From positions 9,026 through 73,025 of the forward strand of contig WELB01000138.1 in the NCBI GenBank assembly GCA_009602725.1: 64,000 bases of DNA. The letters are read 5' to 3'. Of this stretch, positions 27,376-41,600 are shown piece after piece. The stretch is from Spirogloea muscicola. Its lineage: Eukaryota > Streptophyta > Zygnematophyceae > Spirogloeales > Spirogloeaceae. A program made the translations under genes and the position numbers. The stretch's first letter is position 1, and each line of letters starts with the position of its first letter. The notes below the pieces were generated by a model. The model was not told the DNA's origin. It saw only the letters and a list, made by a program, of their open reading frames with translations, and ran no database searches.

Positions 27376-28519
27376 CCTTTTTTCGTGGTAGGCCAGCTCA
27401 AAGGTAGCGACGTTTATAAAGCAGGAATGTCTTCCATGGAGGCGATGGCTCAGAACGGCCAGCACAGAAGGAGCGGACAAATGAAGGACTTCGTACATTT
27501 GGGCTGTCAAGTTGACACTCAATGCTACCTCTCGAAGAAATTCTTTTCCAATGAACCATGCCATACATCGGCCGGCTTGCTCGCGCCACTCATCCACTAC
27601 CTCCCCTCCATCCTCCGCTCAAAAACAATCCGAATTCGTGCGGAGCTTGTCCAATCTTTTGGTGCTGGCTTTTCGCAGCCCTCGCACTTTTTGGATGAGC
27701 AACCTCTATAGCCACTTCATGCCATGGAAACTCGTGTGGATTCATGTATACTTGTCCCCAACCCAACTGTCCAGATTGGCGTTTAGTTTCATTCTTCTTC
27801 GCTCCACCCTCTCGAGCTGAGCTCTGCCTTCTGCACTGTAACAACAAAACCCTTATACACACAGTCAGGGTTTGATTTGTCCTTGTTGGCTTTGCTCACT
27901 GGGGGTCGAGAAGCGAACCCCAAGACATTGAAGCACTACATATACAACGCAGCGGAATACCTTGCCATGACGCGCCACCGACAGGCGACGACTCACCTCT
28001 TGGGCACTGCTAGCATATGTCCCCCCCAGGGGAGACAACCACAGACTTCTCACAGGAGCCGAAACATGCCGCAGCTTCAGGCTGCGTTTACGGGCTGCGG
28101 CAGCAGGCGTCAGCAGGGCTGTGCCTCTCTCTCTCACGTGGGCCTCACTGATCCTGACGGGAGTGGCCCGAGTTTAATGTCGGCCCTACTTATGGTGCTT
28201 CATGTGCCACCCTCCCCGGGGGAGGCTCGCTTCTAGGCCCACCTTGGAGAAGGCGGGCCCGACGAGGGGGGTACTAGTGCGAGGGCAGGTTCATGAGAAC
28301 CCGGCCAAGCGGCTTCCCCTTTGGAATCAATTTGGAAGCGCTACTCTCTTTTGGAATCGGCGTGCCCTGCGTGTTACACCGCGTTGCAGGCGCGTCACAC
28401 CGAATCACATGCGTGTCAATGCTACTGAAAGAGGGCAGGTGTGTGAAAGGAAAGAAAGGTTCGTGCGAACCCGCCGAGCAGCTCCCCTTGTGGAGCGCCT
28501 AAGTGGCCAAGTACAAAGA
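27376..28519. other. Gene-poor stretch with faint repeat relics
   Basis: A diverged core (TCTTTTGGTGCTGGCTTTTC) is seen at about 27655. No supported gene. Confidence 0.4.
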
Positions 28520-28925
28520 AGAGGGGCTCGCCCACTGAGGATAGCGGCTGGAAAAGCCAGCCCAAAAAAGAATGAATGAAGTACGAGAAGGGGGCCAGGG
28601 GAAACGCCAAGGAAAACAAGCACCAAAAGGAACAGAGCAGCTACGGTGCACTCAGTAACCTCTGCTAAGCAGCCTCAGGTCAGAGAAGCTGAGCCCTGGA
28701 AGCGGGTCCCCTGGCCAGAGGCAGCAGCGAGGCACGCAGGTGCAGCGCGCGGGCCATAGTACAAAAAGAAAAGAGAAAGTGCTCGCCCAAAAAAGGCCAG
28801 CACACTGACATACGTACGTCACCTGCTGCTAAGCTGACCCGCTCATTGACCAAGCGGCACAAAGATCCAGTGGGGGGGGTGCCCACGGAAGAAAGGGCTC
28901 GCCCATTGAGGGGGTGCCCACGGTG
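28520..28925 (-). repeat. Repeat-family copies, minus orientation
   Basis: 28526-28575 holds the reversed core (GGGCTCGCCCACTGAGGATA, GGCTGGAAAAGCCAGCCC), followed by GTAACCTCTGCTAAGCAGCC at 28657, the complement of the tail found at 29,974 on the plus strand. 28760-28920 holds further fragments (GCTCGCCCA at 28781 and 28892). Confidence 0.75.
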
Positions 28926-29590
<665 letters not shown>

Positions 29591-29829
29591 GAGTGTATGT
29601 GTGTGTGTGTGTGTGTAGAGGAGAGAGAGAGTTAGAGAGTAGGAGAGACAAACTGGCTTATCCAAAGTGAGTGACCCATCCGCGGGAAGTCGAGTTCTTC
29701 CCGTTGGCAATTGACACATTGGGGCGCTGGGCGCTCGGTGGCTCGAGCTGCTCACCCAGCTCGACCGCCACACCATCGCCCGTCACTTTCATGGGAGCCA
29801 GTAGACTTTCCTGCAGCCGGGTCGCTGGC

Positions 29830-30115
29830 GCAAGTGTATCGTATGCGCCTGGCCGTCTCGCTGCAGAGGTCTATGGCCCGAGCGCTGCACCACTGTACCG
29901 GCAGAGCCCTCGCTGCTGCCTCTGGCTCTGGCCAGGGGACCCACTTCCAGGAGCCTAGCATCTCTGATCTGCGGCTGCTTAGCAGGGGTTACTGAGTGAT
30001 TCGTAGCTGCTTTGTTTCTTTGTGTGCTCGTTTTGCTTAGCGCTTCCCCTGGCCCCCTTCTCGTACTATGTTCATTTTTTTGGGATGGCTTTTCCGGCAC
30101 CTATCCTCAATGGGC
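29830..30115 (+). repeat. Repeat-family copy with retroelement C-terminal peptide, plus orientation
   Basis: Codes SLAQVYRMRLAVSLQRSMAR and ends DLRLLSRGY; the protein of 11095-10058 has SLSQVFRMRLAVSLQRSSAH and DLLLLTRGY at its end. After the stop comes the noncoding tail with the core (TTTTTTGGGATGGCTTTTCC, CAATGGGCGAGC) at 30073-30120. This is a tail-only copy, cut off upstream. Confidence 0.85.
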
Positions 30116-30299
30116 GAGCAAAGGGACTTGTAATCACATCCGGAAGCAAATGGCTCACCCTGAGGTGCGAGGACTGTGAACAGCAAGCTCAAACAGAATT
30201 GACAAGGTCCGACGGAGCCGGAATCCGCCGAAACACAGAATTGAGCAATAACCACGAAGGATGGACACTTGGTGAACTCTGGTAAGCAGCCGCAGCCGC

Positions 30300-30400
30300 C
30301 AGAACGCGTAAGAGCGAGACCGGTAGTGAAAGCCCGATTTTCTGGGCTGGCCTCTCACAGCCACCTCGCTCTCCTGGAAGCGTCTTTTCTTCTTGAAAAG
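30300..30400 (+). repeat. Short repeat-family core copy
   Basis: TTTTCTGGGCTGGCCTCTCA followed by CAGCCACC at about 30340-30366. Confidence 0.7.
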
Positions 30401-30552
30401 AGAGAAGGCGGGGGGGGGGCGACTGGGGAGAAGAAAATGCGTGTATATTAAGAGATGAGGAGGCCATGTGTGGCCAAGTACAAAGGCAAGAAGGAGAAGG
30501 GGGGCTGGGGGGAGGGGGGGGGGGAAGGGGGGGGGGGGGATGCGGGGGGGGT

Positions 30553-30898
30553 NNNNNNNNNNNNNNNNNNNNNNNNNNNNNNNNNNNNNNNNNNNNNNNN
30601 NNNNNNNNNNNNNNNNNNNNNNNNNNNNNNNNNNNNNNNNNNNNNNNNNNNNNNNNNNNNNNNNNNNNNNNNNNNNNNNNNNNNNNNNNNNNNNNNNNNN
30701 NNNNNNNNNNNNNNNNNNNNNNNNNNNNNNNNNNNNNNNNNNNNNNNNNNNNNNNNNNNNNNNNNNNNNNNNNNNNNNNNNNNNNNNNNNNNNNNNNNNN
30801 NNNNNNNNNNNNNNNNNNNNNNNNNNNNNNNNNNNNNNNNNNNNNNNNNNNNNNNNNNNNNNNNNNNNNNNNNNNNNNNNNNNNNNNNNNNNNNNNNN
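30553..30898. other. Assembly gap (346 N)
   Basis: Run of N, entered from a poly-G-rich edge and left through a poly-C-rich edge. Confidence 1.
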
Positions 30899-31176
30899 CC
30901 TCCCCCCCCCTCTCTCCTTGCTCGCATGCTCTGATTTTCCCCGCTCCCGGGACTGGTAGATATGCACGGAGGCCACATTCCCACTCCCCACTCCCCTCCC
31001 CAGACCTCCACGCTGTCTTCTCCCCCCCTCTCTTCTTCCTTGGGCGCTCACATGGCTGGCTGATCAAGCTCGAGTCGCCACTCCCTCCTGCGCTTGCTCG
31101 TGCCTGCTTCCGCAGCTAGAGCAACAACCTGCGCCACAGCTCTGCGAGTCAATCACCCAATTGGGTCGAGGACAAC

Positions 31177-31810
31177 CATGCCACGCCGATTGAGGAGGAT
31201 GGAGCGAGGAGCTGAGCACCATGTGCAGCCCCGACCTGCCAATGTCGGGCTTGCACATGATGAGGACGACAACAGGCTTCATGAAGAGGAGCGTGACAAA
31301 GAGCGCCGCCGCCAGCGGCTACAAGAATTGATAATTCTTGCTCGGCAAGAGTTGGAGGAAGAGGCACTTCGTGCAGCTGCAGTTGACCTGCCTGTAGAAG
31401 ACGCGCGAGGTGGGCTGCTGCCAAGGCCACAAGGGGGAGGGGCTTCCGACCAGGTGGCCGACGTACATGTGGGTGCCGCTGTGGCTATAGGGGGGGTTGT
31501 GGAACAGCGAGAGGAACGTGGATCATGCGCATCTTGCCAGAAGATGCGCCGTGCATGCCAGGGGGTGACATGTCTATTCGCCATTCCTAGCTTGCGGCCC
31601 TCAAATCGTCTTAAGCTTGCCCATTGGGAGATGGTGCAAGAGATCTTTGGAGCTGACCACGCGACCAAGCACTTGAGAAAAGCAATGGCAGTTGTAATAA
31701 ATGAAGTCCCTCACGACATGCGTGAAGCTTGCATGCAAAGGTTTGTCAATATCTCTTATACTGCTTGTGGTTTCAATCCGAGTAGGAGTGCTTCCACTCT
31801 TTATATTTGA
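31177..31810 (+). CDS. Orphan ORF, charged helix plus Cys motif
   Basis: ATG at 31177 to a TGA ending at 31810, 210 residues without an intron. The N-terminal half is highly charged and helical (EEERDKERRRQRLQELIILA, RQELEEEAL). Residues from about 113 read CASCQKMRRACQGVTC, a CX2CX6CX4C pattern that recalls half of a fungal-type zinc cluster, followed by a hydrophobic, folded-looking stretch (WEMVQEIFGADHATKHLRKA). No family recognised. Whether it continues by splicing downstream is not clear. It lies in a gene-poor, repeat-rich zone next to a gap, so it may come from a mobile element. Confidence 0.4.
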
Positions 31811-32701
31811 TATTTTATGATTGTCTGTCTATTGTAAACTTGACTTGTACGTAAATGTCTATTTGAGTTTCTCATCATAAGCCATGCACTTCTGACTCAC
31901 ATGTCAGAGCCCTTTCTTTGCCAATGGCTTGAAGCTTGATCTGCGAGGCACGACACAGATTGGTGTATCCCGTTGAGGGCGTGACAGGAGTTCTTCGTGA
32001 ACGCAACACAAGGATCCGTTTGCTAGAGGTTACCACTCTTTCCAACACGTGCTTGATCTATCTCAACTCCCAAGCTTTTGTTTATCAGCAATGCAACGTG
32101 GCAAGGGCATCCAGTAGAGCAGTTGTGCAGTGTAAGCTAGTCATGGTCGTAAGCACGTCATTGACATCAGCACGTATTTCCATCTCGATGCAGATTGACT
32201 TGGAAGTATTTCGCAATCACCCAATTGAGATCCAGCCAGCGGATATAGGCCTGCTTTGGCCCATGATGGAGCATTGAATTGTATGAGTTTCTCCCGCTGC
32301 GATGTGCAGAATGCACAGAGCGCCCACAGTGTACCGACTTGATTTTTACTACGTGAATAGTATAATAACCCCTTCGTTTGGAGTATCGCAGTGGCGTCAC
32401 TGACGTCGCTCGCATTCTCCACTCGTATTCGTGTAGAAGCTTCACTGATCTCTTCATTCACGCGTCTCAGACAGTCAAAGTGGCTTGGCTTGGCATTCTG
32501 ACGCTGATTATTGACTTCGAGCACAATAATTATCATCATCATTGGTGCATGCAGAGGTCGTTCATCGTCCATGAACACTAATTGTAGGACCACAACGAGC
32601 TTGTCTTTTTGACATCAGTGTACAAGCACTCTATCCGGCTGCCTGACCCTCTCCTAACGACTTCAACCTCCCATGTAAGTAAATCAAACAGCCACACGCA
32701 G

Positions 32702-32702
<1 letters not shown>
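31811..32702. other. AT-richer intergenic stretch
   Basis: No exon chain or repeat supported. Confidence 0.4.

Positions 32703-32747
<45 letters not shown>
32703..32747. repeat. (CA)n microsatellite
   Basis: About 22 CA units, followed by imperfect CA-rich sequence to about 32900. Confidence 0.98.
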
Positions 32748-32749
<2 letters not shown>

Positions 32750-32899
32750 ACACTTACACGCACGCACACGCTTGCACAACAAACAGTCACACACAGAAAC
32801 ACAGACAGACACAGATACGACAGAGAGACACACATACACGCACATCCATACAATCTAGACAGGTATTTACACCTGCTCCGACACCCACGCACACTCTCG

Positions 32900-34715
32900 T
32901 GCGCACAGACTCCCAGAAGATTAGAAAGCTATGACGTGCCAAAACGCTACTGCTCCGATGAGGAAGTTGTGCATAGCAAGTGGTCTGCTGCATTATTGGC
33001 CCAGGGGAAAGCCTGAAGGTTGTGTACTAATTTCAGTGACACAGGTACTGCTGATAAATGCGCGCTGTAAAGAAGCTGACAAAATGAAGCACACCCTATC
33101 TGCCAGCAGCCCGATAAGTATGCAAGAGCTGTATGCTGCTTCTGCAGAAGCTGTAGAATACTTGCTGCTCTGGCAGCACAGCTGATATCAGCATGAGAGT
33201 AAGTCGAGGCCTCGTCAAGTGCACGAGCCCCGTCTTAAAGTTGTCATGTCATGGCAGCACTGCACAAACATGCCAAGCAGTGGATATTCTGGACATTGCA
33301 GGCATCAGCATCTCTACAGGGGGTTTGCAGATTTATGGGACGTTGGCAATGGGTCATTGGCAAGAGGGCTACTCAGAGATGATGCTCTGATGCCCATTCG
33401 CAGGTGCTAGATACCGTTGGCGAAGACTGAACCTGTTCACTTTGTAGCGTGGTATACAATCTTGCATATATTTTCCATTATTGCTGGTGTGTAGCCTCGC
33501 GAAGCGCGACGTATGTCCGTTGTGAGGCAGGACTTAAGGCTCGCTCGTCTGAGACACGGTCAAGTGGCCGTGGCACCAACATGCATAAGGTAATGAGGCC
33601 CCACTGCAGCAGCGGAGGGCCCTGACGTCGATGGCGACCATCAACATAACCTCTTGCCAGCGACCTCCCATGCTGCAATTTTCCTCGCCGCCAAGCGCTG
33701 TCTTACGCACCTTGGGCTCGCTCTGGAATGGATCTTCAGAAGAGGTTGCTAGGCCCATGAGTTTCCCTCCGAGCTAAATCGATCTGGCAAAATATGGGTG
33801 CGTCAACCATTCTGGGGGCATTTGCTGTTCACATCGACCAAGGCCTCGCCGGGCTGCAGCTCCGTCTTTGCCACATGAACCAGTCGGCAGTGCCTGCAGC
33901 AGCCCGCGCCGTCCCGAATCATGCAAATAAATTTGGCGGCTTGAGGCGTGTGCTTCGATGAGGCCCTTTCGGAGGATGTGGGGCTGCAGGCGGCGGCGCA
34001 GCGATTGCCCGGCGTACGGACAGCTGCCAGACCCGGCGACGAAGTCAGCGCGGCCTTTGACTTGGCTTCCCGCACGTTGACCTCTCCTTCGTCTTCAGGT
34101 GCTGCCGACTCTCGAAGGTGCATCTCACCTCGCACGTCGACAGATGCCCGTCTTCTCGATTTCCCCCATCCCGAAGCAAGAATGAAAATATGCTTCCAAA
34201 TCAATAAGTCTGCACAAATGTGACTTTATCCTACCGATCAAAAATAAATAGGTACCTTGGATCTGATTTTTTTGGATGCTATTGCGGGAGTTATGAGTAC
34301 ATGCTTTCCTATATTGATTTGTATGCAATCAGCACAACTTGGAACTCAGATCTTGGGTGTAATTCTTTTTTATACGATGAAATAATTACTGCTCATGCTT
34401 TTTAGAAGAATGTTGGATAATGGTTATGCCTGCTATGATTGGTACTCTGCTGCTGGGCTTTTGCCCCTCTCCCCACAGAAGAACTTGACTGGCCGTCCAG
34501 TACATAGACATACATATTACCCAACCTCTACTTGATGACCCGTAATTACTGAGCGGGTTGGTCACGTGCACCTCCAGATGTCCGTGCATTTGTACTTGGC
34601 GACTCAAGCCCTCCACCTTTCAAAACAACTTCTGTTAACGCAACCAGTAGACCGCCCCGACTAGGTTATACAGACACAATCTTGATTATAGCGCCCAAAG
34701 AAAGAAAGAAAGAAA
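32900..34715. other. Stretch without supported gene
   Basis: Open frames on the minus strand at 33534-33758 and 33803-34204 have some length but no recognisable motif and no clear splice support. Confidence 0.35.
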
Positions 34716-35080
34716 AGTGGCTCTCCCAAAAGGGGCGAGGGCTCTGAACAGCCAGGCCGATAGAATTGACAATGTTCAAAGGGGCCAGAAGCGCTGTCTC
34801 AAAGCCTTCCCAGTAGGTGAATGGCCAAACCAGATCAGACTAGCACAGACACAGCCTGCATCTAAGGTGGGCGGCAGCCACGCTAGGACACAGGAGCAGG
34901 CGTGCACGCATTAATTTTCACCAAGTCCGATGTGCTGGGCAGTCCGACTAACAGGAAGCTCTCCCACGGCCCATTGACCGCGTCAAAGGCTTCCCCAGCC
35001 CAATGCGCTTGCTTGCATCAATATACCACAACCAAGACGTGTGGGCTGGCCCTTCACAGCACCGCCCTCTGTGAGAGAGC
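34716..35080. repeat. Two short repeat-family relics
   Basis: 34695-34710 is (AAAG)n. 34722-34780 resembles the reversed core region (GGCTCTCCCAAAAGGGGCGA, GAATTGACAATGTTCAAAGG; compare AATGGACAATGTTCAAAGCC at 9967). 35040-35060 holds a plus-orientation core (TGTGGGCTGGCCCTTCACAG). Confidence 0.6.
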
Positions 35081-35613
35081 ACTCTCATCCTCTTGCAATG
35101 CAGACTTGGTCAGTGGCGTCATGCTTGACAAAGACCTAGTCTTGATGCCAGCGCCTCTTCCACCTCAAGCTTATGGGTCTACAAACTGCTCTCGACTGTT
35201 TAGTGGTCACTGCAGATTCCATCAGGTAGGGGGCTCCAAGCCCAAGCTTGGTACTGCTGGCTTGAGGCCACTTGAGGGCCAGCTGAAAAGACGTGCACTG
35301 CCCAAAGGCCGCGGCAACCAGACAAAGAGAAGAAGATTGGAAGCTACCATATTGTAGAAGTGATGATTGGAAACATAAGAGATGCAGCGAGCTTGAGAGG
35401 CAGGTTCGGTCATCGGAAGTGTCAAGTGTGCTGCCCCAAGCTCACAGGTATTACATCAATATGGCCGGATAAGCGGGGGGTGCCCAATACTGCACGGGAT
35501 GTGCCCGGAAGTATGCAGGACTGGAATATGTACTAGGGTCTGATGCAAAGTGGGAGCGGTATTCTGCAAAGCTAGCATAACCTTTATTGCATTCAGTTGC
35601 TCGGTATCACAGA

Positions 35614-38600
35614 CTACAACTTGGACCTTGTGGGCAGCGCCCTCTCCTTCGTGGCAAGCTCGGCATACATCTGTGCAATCTCCTTCTCAAAGAATGTCTT
35701 TGCTTGAGGTCGCTTGATCTGTGCGCACAAGCCCACGTTCCTCTGTAAGCCCATACCCATGCGCAACATGAGCTGCAGCTGCAGCTCGCATGCACCACTG
35801 GCCTTTGTAAGAGGACGGACACATAGATGTAAGGGATAGGATATAAGGGGAAGCCCTCAGTGCACCTTGAAGGTCGGTGTGAGAAGGTCGTTTTCCACAG
35901 TGAAGGGCTCTGGAACAAGATGGATGTTCTTGGCATACTCAAAGCCTCGCAACTGAGCACATGGTATCAAAAAGACGCGTGCACCACTTCAGGCCGTCAG
36001 TCAGACCCCAAATGTTGTCGGTACATTGACAAGGACTTATACCTGCACATCAAGTGGCCCATCAAACTTCCCGAAAATGCCAAGGTACCTGCTCCATTGC
36101 CCCTGACAATGCTGCCTCATGTCAAGACTACCACAGCACACACCTTAGCATCCTTGCCGAGCTCATCCATGTCAGCCAGTACAGCTGCCTTTGCTACTGG
36201 ATCTTCACAGAGCTTGGCAAGATCGTTCGCATGCTGTCAAAATTGACACCAAAATCCATGAGAGCTTCTGTCAAGCCTAAGAATCAGTGAGCACCAGCAC
36301 TGACGAGCCAGTCAGCATTGCAAAGTGCAAAATGTATGCTTCCACAGATCATCCAATCAAAGACATATGAAGCTAAACACATCCCATGGCACATGAGCTG
36401 GAGCGACGCCTTTGTGGTGTCACCTGAATTCCTCGCCCTCTGGCCCACATTGTCAGCTCTTCAGGGTCTACAACGACAATGGCTACTAAGCTTGCGTTGA
36501 AGCTATCCCCTGCAGCACACCACGGCTTGGTGAGATCAGGGGTGTTGGATTGGTCATGTCACAAATCAATATGAGTGGTAATTCCTGCTCTTTCTTGCAG
36601 AGCAATGAAGATAAGCCACAACTGCCCCTTGCGAGAGCGCCACAAGCAGTCATCATGGCCGGCTTGACATGAAGCAAGATAGATTAGGAAGCACCATGGA
36701 CAAAACACTGCTGCACAAATCGGCTCCTTTGATAGACGTTCTCTATCTTCTCAGGAGCAATGTACTCTCCTTGTGCAAGCTTGAATATATTCTTCTTCCT
36801 GGATGCATGAAAAGCTGATCAGGCCTTGTGGATTGTGTGGCAGGACAGACACGTAGTCATATCAATAATAATATAAAGGCTACAGGTGATGCACTTGGTG
36901 CACGTGGTGAGTGCGACCTCTGCATACAAGCAGTAGCCGAGCAATCTTTTTGCACACGGGCTAGCTCTATGACCAGTCTGCAAACTTATATCACTTTCAC
37001 AATCAGCACTCCTCATACACAATCTTGCAGAATGGTAAATAAGGGCATCAAGGGCAGGGTGTCAAGGACCTGTCAATGATTTTGAGGCGTCCACCTGGAA
37101 GCCACAACCCAATGTCACCAGTATGAAGCCAGCCTTCATCATCGACCATCTCTTTCCTGGACAGTGCAGGTCAGGAAGGTGCGCATCAAGCTTGAACGTC
37201 AATCTCTGAGCAACACATGCAGTTGATGTTGTCACCTAAACTACCAGATAATTAACAAAGATCATCAGAATTCTTGTCTCTCTTTCTGCATAAGTGGTTG
37301 ACAGCACATAAGCACGAGAAACTGCCTGGATTACTTGAATCAAAAGACCGATGCAAAGACCAACTTTGCTTTCAAGGAAATTTAGACGTTCACATCCACT
37401 GTGTATACTTCATTAGAAGCGAGAAGAAGTCATTGCTACTTACGTCTGCTTCTCATCCTTGTAGTAGCCCTTGAAAACAATTGGACCTCGAACACAAATC
37501 TCTCCCCGAGGGTATGGCTGGTCAGCAGAGGTGTACTCCATCTCGGGCACATCCACCAACTTCACCTCTGCACTTACAATGTACAAGTCCTCCAAGAGCA
37601 ACATCAGCAGCTCACTCCTAGATGCAAATTTAAATCAATGCTTTTTTAATTAGAAGCGCACTCACTACCAGAGTCTTCAGGGAACGACCATAAGTGAGGG
37701 CCTTGATTGAGGGACAGTTATATCTGACTACATGGTTTTCACTTACCACAGGCTGGATTAGGGGATCCAACGTGGCCAGACATGTTGTCTCCTTCATCCA
37801 TGTTGGATATCGTGCATGTTGTTTCGGTCATTCCATAGCCCTCCACCAACCTTCCACCAAAGCAGCTGAATCAACATGAAAGGAAGTATGTAAGTAAGCA
37901 TCAGCAGCATGCTGTTCTCCACCAGCTCATACAGGAAGCAATTCAGATTGTGAATGACGATCCAAAAGATTATCCTCGATAGACCAACAACGTAGAACCT
38001 ACGCTCACACTTTTAGGAAATCAAAGACTTCAGGCGAGATGGGTGATGCTCCTGTAGTCATGATGCGAACTCGACCACCAAGCCGGGCTTTGATCTTGTT
38101 AAAAACAAGCCGATCCCACACAGGGGACGGGGTGCGCCCTGTATCACATGAATAAGTCATTAGCAAATGCCTCCTCAGATGCTGCCTCTCATCATAATAT
38201 TGCAAGACCTGCTTAAGTACAAGATACACTTGAAGAGACACACATACTCAATGCAGCTAGGCCATACAGGCAATACCTTTTTCAAGGGCAGACTTTTTGG
38301 CATTGTAAGCAACATTGAAGAGGTACTCTTTGAGTCCACCGGAGCTTTTGACGGTCGCTAATATTCTGCAACAGTGCCAAGAACCCTCAGGGAATGTACC
38401 TTATTGCAGGTGAGACATTCAAGGGACAACTAAAGCATGAGAATAGGGCAAGTGCAAACCACAGAAGACCACAACAGAATACTGTGAGAAAGCACAAGTA
38501 CCTGTCATAGATGCGATTGTACAGTCTTGGTACGCTGGCAAAGAATGTTGGTTTCAAAACCTCCAAGTCATCCATGAGCTTCATGATGTCCTGCCACAAC

Positions 38601-41600
38601 GAGAGCAAATCATACGCCATAACCTATTAGTTCAGTGGCTTGTCCTGCTGTGCTGTGATTGTATTAATTCTGGACAACCATTTAGATTGAAGCCTTGTAC
38701 TCATCATTCCATTTGCATGCACATGTCAACTACAACATTTGCAGACTTGTGCATAATGATCAATCAAGCATAGGATGTGTACCCACCCCTTGACAAAACC
38801 CAATCGCAACTCCACAGTGTAGCATTGCTGTGATGTTCATCCTTTCGTATATATGAGCAAGGGGAAGATAGGAAATATGTCTGCAAGAAGGCAAGTAAGT
38901 ATGAGACCTAGACTGGGTGATCCAAGGAGATACGTGAAAATCCACTCTCCATCAGCACCTTCAAGGACATCTGACGTTGCTCGTGACCATCTGCCAGCAG
39001 TTCTGCAGGAACAGGGCCAGAAAAACTCACACGTCTCCTGTATATACAGGAGAGCCACTGCAAACGCCAGCGGCGCTTGCAATGAAGTTGGAGTGTGTCA
39101 GCATGGCACCCTGTTTGACAGAGGGCATTGGCGTATTGCTTAGATCTCGGACCAAGCTAAAAGGTGTCAGCCAAAGTGGCTTTAGGCCACCTCTTGTATA
39201 CTGTATAGCAGGAACAGCGCCATGATCACCTTTGGCGTGCCAGTGGTACCACTGGTGTAGCAGATGGTAGCTACATCGCTAGGGTGTGATGGGCTGAATG
39301 GTATAGTAGTCAGCTTGCCCTGCAACATCACAGACAAACCAGCAGAAGGAGTTGGTATACTTGCTTAGAAGAGAATTTATCTTCTGAACGGTTGTTGTCA
39401 ATAATTTCATCAAATCAGCCAGGCTCTTTCCCGATACAATGTCGAGTGTTAGGAGGTTCTTCTGCCTGAGACAGTGAAGCTGGTGAGATTTGTGAGAGCA
39501 CGTACTTGAGCCTCCAATTTGCTGTAAGGTATATAGACTACTCCAGACCCTGGCTTGGACAAAGGTAGCACTTGATCTGTGCCGCCAAGCACCTACATGA
39601 CCAAGATCGAAGACAACCAGAAGAAAGTTATGCAGGATCTGATGCTGTAAATTGTGTTGCCTTTTCTGACTACCGACAGCACCACACATATGGCAACCCC
39701 ACCTAAACTGTATCAGCCAGCAAAGTTGCACATAGCCCTAGCAAGTTTGACTGGCTGTCTGCTTGAGAGATTGTGAGCTTGTGAGATTGCCGCGAACTTA
39801 CGCACATACCACTACGAATTTAACAGAAGGGCACTCCGGAAGACAATCAATTAGCTGCATGCAAACCAAAGAGTCTCAATTGCAAACACCGGGCTAGTTG
39901 CTTCGCAGGTATCTGTTCAGGTTGACGACTGGCAACAAGTATTCTAGCCCAATCATATGAGATGAGTAACTGGAGTAGACAATAATTTGAGCATGCACAT
40001 GCAACCACTAATACACAGAGCATGGAGCTCTTACAGTCTGCAGCTTATCGCGAGTACAAAATATACATGCAATCTCTGCATGATTAATGATGTACTTGAC
40101 GGCATCTGGACCTGCATATAAAATTCACAATGTCAAAGAGGATCCTGCAATGGCTGATACCAACGCATATCTGTCCTTCATCAAAGTAATCTCCACTGTT
40201 GGAGTTAGCAGCTTATCTAAGATACACGTATAAGGTGCTATACCTAGTGTGTCGTAGAGTGGCACAGACACATATCCATAGGCGTTGCAGGCCTGCTCCA
40301 CAATGACCCACTCGGGCCTATTTATGAAGAACAGCCCTACACGAGTCCCCTGTCACTACAAGAAACATAGATCAGCTTGCATAAAAAATTCTTTCTTGAA
40401 CAAGCACAGTAGAATACTTGTCATTTACAGCACATGTCCCGGATCTCGAAGCAGCAGTGAGCACTAATCATATATCGTTCAAAGTAGATGATTTCTTGAA
40501 ATAAAATATCAGATGTAAATTCATAGTGGCCAAGGAACATTGGTTTCAAAACATAAGGACAAAAAAGAACATTTGAAGGCCCCAAATTGCTGCTCTTCAT
40601 ATGCTGCTGGCATATGGAACAGCCCATTTGCACCTTCGAGATATCTTGAAGAACCAACCCAGATCCAACTGCTGTGCGAGCTTCGCCTGCCTCCTTGTAT
40701 GTGAGCCACTCATACCTGTGCACACATGGGTTACCTGTGAGGGCCGTAGAGGCCCAACCGTGCAACAGAAACGTCCTGCACCACTGCTGAGACTTTTGGA
40801 CAGAACAATCATAAGCGCAGTGCAGGTGGGCTTGACTGGACATCTTCTGCTGATATAGACTCATCACAGGAGAGAACACTCACGACCCGACTGTGCCATC
40901 GTGTCGCACCCTGCTGCCCAAGCAGGGCTCGTCTGGGTACTTCTGAATTCCATGCCTGTGGTTGTTGTGCAAATGGGTGCACAAAAGCAACAGTTGAGTT
41001 GGAAGCTACAACCTGTGCCCTTTAGCTACACCCTAAGGACTGTCAGGCTTCACCTAATTCTCTCCTAAGCTTGCACCAGTGCATGCTAAAAACTTCAAGG
41101 GCTCTTACTCTCTAATCTGTACTAGCAGCACCAGCCTCACTTTGATATATCAACGACTTTGCATTTACGATGTTACTGAGAAACCATAGACCAAGGAGCA
41201 CTCTCTGGCTCTCAGTTTGGCAAAGCATATCTTGTACTGAGCCGGCAAGATGGTAGCGATGAGCTCACTCAAAGTTGTCATGAAGCGTTCTGACATCCGA
41301 ATCGGCAAAGCCACTGGTAAGCTTCAGAGGGAAACGGGCAGACCTACATCAAGATGAACAAGCTTGTTCGGTGCATTGGCAAGAGATTTGTTGAAAAAGC
41401 TTGCTCCCTACATAGGCTATGTGCGCGGTGCGACGACTGAGTATTGTAGATTGAAATACGGCACAACCGTCTCTGATCCAGTGTGCGGTGTATGAGCGCA
41501 CAGTCAGGACTAAGCTGCCGTTGAAACACGCAAGCTGGCAAGCAGTACATCAATTCCTCATGTGTGAGGACTAAAAAGCACTTGCTGAAGAGGCTGCAGA

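Noticed and set aside
38277-38283. Suspected frameshift in LACS at an A run next to a donor
   Set aside because: A recount gives five A residues; the exon 38365-38277 is 89 bases and fits both neighbours in phase.
39037-39050. Palindrome CCTGTATATACAGG in LACS exon 12
   Set aside because: It is within coding sequence that reads SPVYTG in frame; a palindrome of this length can arise by chance.
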